DNA from: Azospirillum brasilense
GTDB lineage: Bacteria > Pseudomonadota > Alphaproteobacteria > Azospirillales > Azospirillaceae
Assembly: GCF_008365405.1 (NCBI RefSeq)
Contig: NZ_QOKV01000005.1
Coordinates: 1-64,000, forward strand
DNA: 64,000 bases
Reading direction: 5' to 3'
The notes under the pieces were generated by a model. It worked only from the letters and a program-made list of their open reading frames with translations, made no database searches and was not told the origin of the DNA. Made by a program: the position numbers and the translations under genes. Shown here piece after piece: positions 59,271-64,000 of the stretch (positions within the stretch are counted from its first letter, which is position 1; the number at the start of each line of letters is the position of its first letter).

Positions 59271-61424
59271 ATGAGAGCACGCACATTCGGGCGTCTGGTC
59301 GCGGCGATCCTCGCCGCGGCGACATGGAATGGCGCGGCCGCGCAGGCCGCCATCGGCGGCTGGGCGACGCACGAGACGGTGCAGGCCCGGGTGGTCGCAT
59401 CCGTGGAGGCGGTCGGCGACCGCGACACCGTCCCGGCCGGTCTGCACCTGCGGCTGGCGAACGGATGGAAGACGTACTGGCGCTCGCCCGGCGATGCAGG
59501 GGCGCCTCCGGCCGTGGACTGGTCGGCCTCCGGGAACGTCGCGGGCGTGGACGTCCGGTGGCCCGCCCCGCGCCGCTTCACGCTGTTCGGGATCGAGACC
59601 TTCGGCTACGAGGGGGAGGTCGTCCTTCCGCTGGACGTCCGGGTCGAGCGGCCGGGCGAACCGGTGGCTCTGCGCGGGCGGGCGGACATCCTGGTGTGCA
59701 GCACGATCTGCATCCCGACCAATCTCGATGTCTCGCTCGACCTCCCGGCGGGCGCCGCCGCCGCCGACCCTGAGACAGCCAACCTGATCGCGCGCTTCGA
59801 GGCGCAGGTGCCGGACGACGGCAGCCGCTCCGGGCTGTCCGTGGGAAGCGCCTCCGTCGAGCCCGGCGCGCCGGGGATCCTGACCGTCCGCATCGCCTCG
59901 GCCCGGCCGCTCGCCGATCCGGACGTCCTCGTCGAGAGCGGAAGCTGGACCTTCGGCAAGCCCGAGTTCTCGTTCGCCGTCGACGGCCGCGAGGCCACGG
60001 CAAGGCTGCCGGTGGTGTCCGGGCCGGATGTCGTGACAATGCCGGACAAGACGATCACGGTGACCCTGACCGACGGGACGCGGGCGGCCGAGGCGCGTCT
60101 CGCGGTTGCGGCCGGGCGATCCGGCTCCGGTCCCTGGCCGGGCGAACTCCTGCCCGTCCTCGGCGTCGCCGTGCTCGGCGGCCTGGTGCTCAACCTGATG
60201 CCCTGTGTCCTGCCCGTGCTGAGCTTGAAACTGGTGTCGGTGGTCCATCACCGCGGCCGGGAGCGGGGGCGCGTCCGGCTCAGCTTCCTGGCGACCGCGG
60301 TGGGAATCGCCGCCTCCATGCTGCTGCTCGCGGGCGCTCTCGTCGGTCTCAAGGCCGCGGGCGCGGCCGTGGGCTGGGGCGTGCAGTTCCAGCAACCCGT
60401 CTTCCTCGTGCTGATGGCGTCCGTGCTCGTGGCCTTCGCGGTGAGCCTCGCAGGCGGGTTCGACATTCCGCTGCCGTCCCGGATCGCGACGGCCTTGGGC
60501 GGGGCGGGCGGGAACGGACTGGCCGGGAACTTCGCGATGGGGGCGTTCGCCACCCTGCTGGCGACGCCGTGCTCCGCCCCGTTCGTCGGCACCGCCGTTG
60601 GCTTCGCGCTCGCCCGCGGTCCGGCGGAGATCCTCGCCATCTTCGCCGCGCTCGGCGTCGGGCTGGCCTCCCCGTACCTCCTGGTGGCCGCCTTCCCCGG
60701 GCTGACTGGCCTGTTGCCGCGCCCCGGCCGATGGATGGGCGTCCTGCGCCGAGTGCTGGCTCTGGCGCTGCTCGGGACGACGGCGTGGCTGCTGACCGTC
60801 CTGGCGGTCCAGACCTCCTGGCAGGCGGCTCTGGCGGTCGCCGCGGCGCTGAGCCTCCTGGCGGCGGCGATGGTGCTCCGGACGCGCGTGGGCGGCATGG
60901 CCGCCGCGGCTCTCGTCGTCGCCTCCGTGTCGGGCGCGCTGACGGCACCCGCCGTCTTCGGAGAAACCCGGGTCGCTTCGGCCGCCGCAACCGCATGGGT
61001 GCCCTTCGAGCAGGCGGAGATCGGTCGGCTCGTAGCGCAGGGTAAGACGGTGTTCGTGGACGTGACCGCCGAATGGTGCATCACCTGCCAGGCGAACAAG
61101 TCGCTCGTCATCGACAGGGGCGAGGTCGCGGTCGCCCTCGCCGGGTCCGACATCGTGCCGATGCGGGCGGACTGGACCCGGCCAGACCGGCGGATCTCCG
61201 ACTTCCTGGCGCGCTACGACCGCTACGGCATCCCGTTCAACGCCGTCTATGGTCCCGGCGCACCAAACGGGCTCGTGCTGCCGGAAATCCTGACCTCCGA
61301 GGCGGTGCTGGCGGCACTGCGAACGGCCCGCGGCTCCCCAAAGACAGCGGATACGGCATCGACCGGAAGGGACGGCCCCACCGACACCGTCGGCCCCGCA
61401 CCGGCACCGCCGTCCCGCACCTGA
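59271..61424 (+). CDS. scsB: ScsB/DsbD-like transmembrane thiol reductase (copy 2)
   Basis: A 717-residue paralogue of the protein at 6157, with the same three parts: periplasmic domain with Cys143 and Cys147 (ILVCSTIC), membrane part with Cys312 (LNLMPCVLP) and Cys434 (ATPCSAPF), and thioredoxin-like domain with Cys603 and Cys606 (AEWCITC). Long identical stretches such as RYGIPFNAVYGPGAP show that the two copies share a common origin. A Pro/Thr tail of about 30 residues is extra. The ATG at 59271 has GGGAG nine bases upstream; an in-frame extension to 59154 is unlikely. It serves the DsbB/DsbA pair downstream. Confidence 0.9.
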   Translation: MRARTFGRLVAAILAAATWNGAAAQAAIGGWATHETVQARVVASVEAVGDRDTVPAGLHLRLANGWKTYWRSPGDAGAPPAVDWSASGNVAGVDVRWPAPRRFTLFGIETFGYEGEVVLPLDVRVERPGEPVALRGRADILVCSTICIPTNLDVSLDLPAGAAAADPETANLIARFEAQVPDDGSRSGLSVGSASVEPGAPGILTVRIASARPLADPDVLVESGSWTFGKPEFSFAVDGREATARLPVVSGPDVVTMPDKTITVTLTDGTRAAEARLAVAAGRSGSGPWPGELLPVLGVAVLGGLVLNLMPCVLPVLSLKLVSVVHHRGRERGRVRLSFLATAVGIAASMLLLAGALVGLKAAGAAVGWGVQFQQPVFLVLMASVLVAFAVSLAGGFDIPLPSRIATALGGAGGNGLAGNFAMGAFATLLATPCSAPFVGTAVGFALARGPAEILAIFAALGVGLASPYLLVAAFPGLTGLLPRPGRWMGVLRRVLALALLGTTAWLLTVLAVQTSWQAALAVAAALSLLAAAMVLRTRVGGMAAAALVVASVSGALTAPAVFGETRVASAAATAWVPFEQAEIGRLVAQGKTVFVDVTAEWCITCQANKSLVIDRGEVAVALAGSDIVPMRADWTRPDRRISDFLARYDRYGIPFNAVYGPGAPNGLVLPEILTSEAVLAALRTARGSPKTADTASTGRDGPTDTVGPAPAPPSRT

Positions 61425-61658
61425 AGGCCACTCGGGCGGTGAGCGCATGAAGCCAACACCACAGCGATGCGAATGCAGCGGATCCTCAACCGCCGCTTCC
61501 GCCGAATGCTACCGCAGCCGTCGGTTCTGACCTCGGTTAAGACCGCTGCGGCACCTCCTGTCGCTGGCGCCCGGCGCGCTGGGCAGCATCGCGGTCGCGG
61601 CGGACTGGTGGCTCGCGGTTTTCGGCCTGTGACATCGAAGCAAAACGGAATTGACGAC

Positions 61659-62150
61659 ATGACAACCAACAGGACACGAGCGAAACGGCGCCAGGACAGC
61701 GCCGTTCAGCCTCCCGTGGCCGAGGCGGCGCAGGGCGAGCCGCTTTGGACAATGCTCTTTGCGGCGTGGGTCATCGCGCTGGGCTCAACCCTGAGCGTGC
61801 TCTTCATCGGCGAGATCATGGGCCAGACCCCGTGCGTGCTGTGCTGGTACCAGCGGGCCTTCATGTTCCCGCTGGCGGTGATCCTCGCCGTCGCCTGCTA
61901 TCGAACGGATGGTGCGGTGTGGCGCTACGCGCTGCCGCTGGCCGCCGTCGGCGCCGTCATCGCCATCTGGCACACGCTGGTCTTCACCGGCGTGGCGCCG
62001 ACCGCGCTGGAACCTTGCGGTGCAGGCCCGTCCTGCTCCAGCGACAACATGACCATCCTCGGGGGCATCCCGCTCCCGCTCCTGTCGGTTGGCGCGTTCG
62101 GCGCCATCGTCGTTCTCATGCACCTCGTCCGGAAGAAGCTCGCCCCATGA
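61659..62150 (+). CDS. dsbB: DsbB-family disulfide-bond oxidoreductase
   Basis: A 163-residue four-helix membrane protein. The first cysteine pair is QTPCVLCWYQRAFMFP (Cys59, Cys62), a CxxC that contacts quinone, and the second pair is in EPCGAGPSCSSD. This is the short DsbB/BdbC-type protein that re-oxidises a DsbA. It overlaps the following DsbA-like gene by four bases (ATGA). The preceding 234 bases (61425-61658) hold no clear gene; a short frame there ends WWLAVFGL and may be a remnant. Confidence 0.88.
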   Translation: MTTNRTRAKRRQDSAVQPPVAEAAQGEPLWTMLFAAWVIALGSTLSVLFIGEIMGQTPCVLCWYQRAFMFPLAVILAVACYRTDGAVWRYALPLAAVGAVIAIWHTLVFTGVAPTALEPCGAGPSCSSDNMTILGGIPLPLLSVGAFGAIVVLMHLVRKKLAP

Positions 62151-62815
62151 CCAAACGAACCCTTGTCGTCCTGACGGCCATCGTGTCCGTTGTCGTTTTC
62201 GCGGCCGCAGGCTGGTGGGTCACCGCCCGGCAGGCGGAGAATGCCAGCGCGAAGGTGGCCGACACCGCCGTGCTCGTGCGGCCTCATTCGCCGATCTTCG
62301 GTCCGAAGACGGCGCCCGTCACCATCGTCGAGTTCTTCGACCCGGCCTGCGAGACCTGCCGGGCCTTCTATCCCGTGGTCAAGGAGATCATGGCCAAGTT
62401 CCCCGATCAGGTCCGTCTGGTGATCCGGTACACCCCGCTCCACCAGGGCTCGGACGAGGTGGTTCGCCTGCTCGAAACCGCGCGCCAGCAACGGAAGTTC
62501 GAACCCGTGCTGGAGGCCATCCTGCGCGCCCAGCCGCTCTGGGCAAGCCACAGCGCGCCGCGCCTCGACAAGGCGTGGGAAGCGGCCGCCGCCGCCGGTC
62601 TCGATATCGCCAAGGCGCGCAACACGCTGATGTTGCCGGAAGTGACGGCGGTCCTGGACCAGGACCGCAGCGACTCGGCGGCGGTCGGTGCGCAGAAGAC
62701 GCCGACGTTCCTGGTCAACGGCAAGCACCTGCCGAGCTTCGGCGCCCAGCAACTCTACGACCTCGTTGAGAGCGAGGTGCGAACAACGCGGGCCACATCA
62801 GCCAAGGGCGGCTGA
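62147..62815 (+). CDS. DsbA-family thiol-disulfide protein
   Basis: A 222-residue protein with an N-terminal anchor or signal (VVLTAIVSVVVFAAAGWWV), active site CETC (Cys68, Cys71) in FFDPACETCRAFYP, and cis-Pro loop KTPTFLVNG. The branch is BdbD/DsbA-like, the usual partner of the DsbB beside it. Compared with the ScsC-like protein at 8472 (CPVC), the CETC dipeptide predicts a different redox potential. Its gene start overlaps the dsbB stop. Confidence 0.88.
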   Translation: MTKRTLVVLTAIVSVVVFAAAGWWVTARQAENASAKVADTAVLVRPHSPIFGPKTAPVTIVEFFDPACETCRAFYPVVKEIMAKFPDQVRLVIRYTPLHQGSDEVVRLLETARQQRKFEPVLEAILRAQPLWASHSAPRLDKAWEAAAAAGLDIAKARNTLMLPEVTAVLDQDRSDSAAVGAQKTPTFLVNGKHLPSFGAQQLYDLVESEVRTTRATSAKGG

Positions 62816-62830
62816 GTCGGATGTGGTCAT

Positions 62831-62853
62831 GGGATGCAGATGTCCTGCATCCC
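62831..62853. terminator. Hairpin between convergent genes
   Basis: Perfect 9-bp arms GGGATGCAG and CTGCATCCC with a 5-base loop, between the dsbA-like stop and the ZIP gene stop. No U-tract follows on the plus strand. Confidence 0.5.
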
Positions 62854-62909
62854 GGCCCGTCCGGCGCGAACACGGGTAGCGGCGGCAACCCAAGCCCCGA
62901 AAGCGCGCC

Positions 62910-64000
62910 TCACGCCTGGACCAGCAACGCCGTCCCGTACATGACCGCCACGCCGAGGAACACCCCGGCCAGGGCGGACGGCGTCGCCCAGGAGGCGCCC
63001 TGTCGGCGCGCCTGGCGGACCATCAGGCCGCCGACCTCGACGACGACCTGGAGGATCGCCCCGGCGCCCACGGCCAGCGCCAGCGCCGCCCAGTGCGGCG
63101 AGAAGGCGTAGCTGCCCAGCCAGATGCCCGCGACGGCGGGCAGCCCGGCCAGAGCGGCCAAGCCGACGAAGACCGGCCAGCGCGGCCGCTCGCCGACCAG
63201 CGGCGCGACGATGCCGATCCCCTCGGTGACGTTGTGCAGCGTGAAGCCCAGCACCAGGAAGGTGCCGAGCGCCGCCGCGCCGGTGGCGAAGGCCGAGCCG
63301 ATCGCGAGCCCCTCGCCGAGGTTGTGCAGCCCGATCCCGAGCGCGATGGAGGTCGCCAGGGCCACGCCGCCGATGTCACCGCCCTTGCGGCGGCCGACCG
63401 CCATGAGAAGCGCGAACGCCAGGGCGGCGACGACCCACACCATGGCGCCCCCCTTGAAGCCGGGCGCGGCCTCGGCGGCGAGCTCCAGCGCCTCCCCGAA
63501 CGTGTCGACCAGCAGGAACCCGAGCAGGCCGACGGTGAGCGCCATGGCGAAACCGAAGGTCCTGGAGCCGCCCGCGCGCAGCGCCGGGTAGAACAGCATG
63601 CCGAGGGCGACCGGCACCACGCCGACGAACACCCCCACGAGGCCGAGCAGGCCGAGGCTGTTGGTTCCCGGCGTCGCCACGGCAACGTCGATGGCGTGCT
63701 CGAAGGTGACGCCGGTCCGGGTGACCAGGACGACCTTGTGCGTCTCGCCGAGCACCCACGGGTACGGGACGCGCAGCCACGCCGTGGACAGCCGCCCGAG
63801 CTCGCCCGGCGGGTCCTGGACGAAGTTCCAGTAGGCACCGTCCACCTGCACCTGGGCGATCCGCATCGGCTCGGTGCCCCCGGCACGGACCAGGAGCGCG
63901 ATGCCGTCACCGTCGAGCACGTGCCGCTCGACGGTGATCCGCTCGACCGGCGGCGCCGAGCCGGTCAGCGGGCGCAGCGGGTCGGCGGCGAGGAACGCGG
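62910..64000 (-). CDS. ZIP-family transporter with an N-terminal periplasmic domain (partial)
   Basis: At least 363 codons; the frame is open to the window edge, so the start lies beyond 64000. The visible N-terminal part (RITVERHVLDGDG, QVQVDGAYWNFVQDPPGE) looks like an extracytoplasmic beta-rich domain. About eight membrane helices follow, with the ZIP motifs GIGLHNLGEGLAIGSA (helix 4) and GFTLHNVTEGIGIVAP (helix 5), the standard HNxxEG pairs. So this is a canonical metal-site ZIP, unlike the one at 50298. It probably imports Zn, Fe or Mn. Confidence 0.85.
   Translation of the reverse strand, partial: AFLAADPLRPLTGSAPPVERITVERHVLDGDGIALLVRAGGTEPMRIAQVQVDGAYWNFVQDPPGELGRLSTAWLRVPYPWVLGETHKVVLVTRTGVTFEHAIDVAVATPGTNSLGLLGLVGVFVGVVPVALGMLFYPALRAGGSRTFGFAMALTVGLLGFLLVDTFGEALELAAEAAPGFKGGAMVWVVAALAFALLMAVGRRKGGDIGGVALATSIALGIGLHNLGEGLAIGSAFATGAAALGTFLVLGFTLHNVTEGIGIVAPLVGERPRWPVFVGLAALAGLPAVAGIWLGSYAFSPHWAALALAVGAGAILQVVVEVGGLMVRQARRQGASWATPSALAGVFLGVAVMYGTALLVQA

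Noticed and set aside
1-64000. CRISPR array, tRNA or rRNA genes
   Set aside because: No regularly spaced direct repeats and no cloverleaf or rRNA-like sequence were noticed; a tRNA or CRISPR scan would settle it.

Overview
The window is high-GC DNA with the gene style of an alphaproteobacterium, most like Azospirillum or another Rhodospirillales. That placement is an inference from GC content, gene families and gene order; there is no rRNA, tRNA or core housekeeping block to anchor it, and no replication gene that would mark a plasmid. Almost everything here is accessory: periplasmic thiol chemistry, inorganic sulfur metabolism and transition-metal handling, set between transposon remnants and broken genes. 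The first 220 or so bases are homopolymer-rich and look like a poor contig end.

Region 1 (1-5.4 kb) is scrambled. It holds an XRE regulator, a doubly broken IS5-type transposase, a truncated AAA ATPase, an orphan VapB whose VapC is cut off, and then a minus-strand copper group (methyltransferase, CopZ behind a CueR-type box, DUF305 protein). Region 2 (5.4-13.1 kb) is a plus-strand periplasmic redox and persulfide group: small secreted protein, ScsB, ScsC-like DsbA, a CPTC membrane protein, DUF2892 protein, phosphatase-like protein, persulfide dioxygenase, DUF1264 lipoprotein and a diheme cytochrome. Region 3 (13.2-27.6 kb) is a tetrathionate/thiosulfate cluster on the minus strand: MCP, TsdA-like cytochrome, pseudoazurin, TtrA, TtrC, TtrB, an inserted IS1380 element, a periplasmic rhodanese, TtrR and TtrS. 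Two copies of one 59-bp element, built round a 37-bp palindrome, lie in front of ttrB and in front of the rhodanese gene and are the best candidates for TtrR sites.

Region 4 (27.7-41.4 kb) is sulfide and persulfide metabolism: SQR, two BigR/SqrR-type ArsR regulators, an RND pump with a rhodanese, an AcfC-like binding protein, a Blh-type dioxygenase, a fused YeeE/YedE transporter and two TauE/SafE exporters, with gene fragments between them. Region 5 (41.4-51 kb) is metal homeostasis: Crp/Fnr regulator, YnfA, a MerR - P1B ATPase - LspA (pbr-like) unit, PCuAC, Sco, CDF, a cation/Ca2+ exchanger and ZIP. Region 6 (51-64 kb) is copper- and mercury-type trafficking: NosD and a beta-propeller without nosZ, MerT-MerP without merA behind a textbook MerR promoter, YcnJ/YcnI, DUF2946 and DUF411 proteins, a second ScsB module with its own DsbB/DsbA pair, and a ZIP transporter that runs off the window.

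A working picture: sulfide is oxidised by SQR to persulfide, persulfide dioxygenases make sulfite, rhodaneses and transporters move sulfane sulfur and sulfite, TsdA and Ttr interconvert thiosulfate and tetrathionate, and the Scs/Dsb modules keep periplasmic thiols and copper sites in the right redox state.
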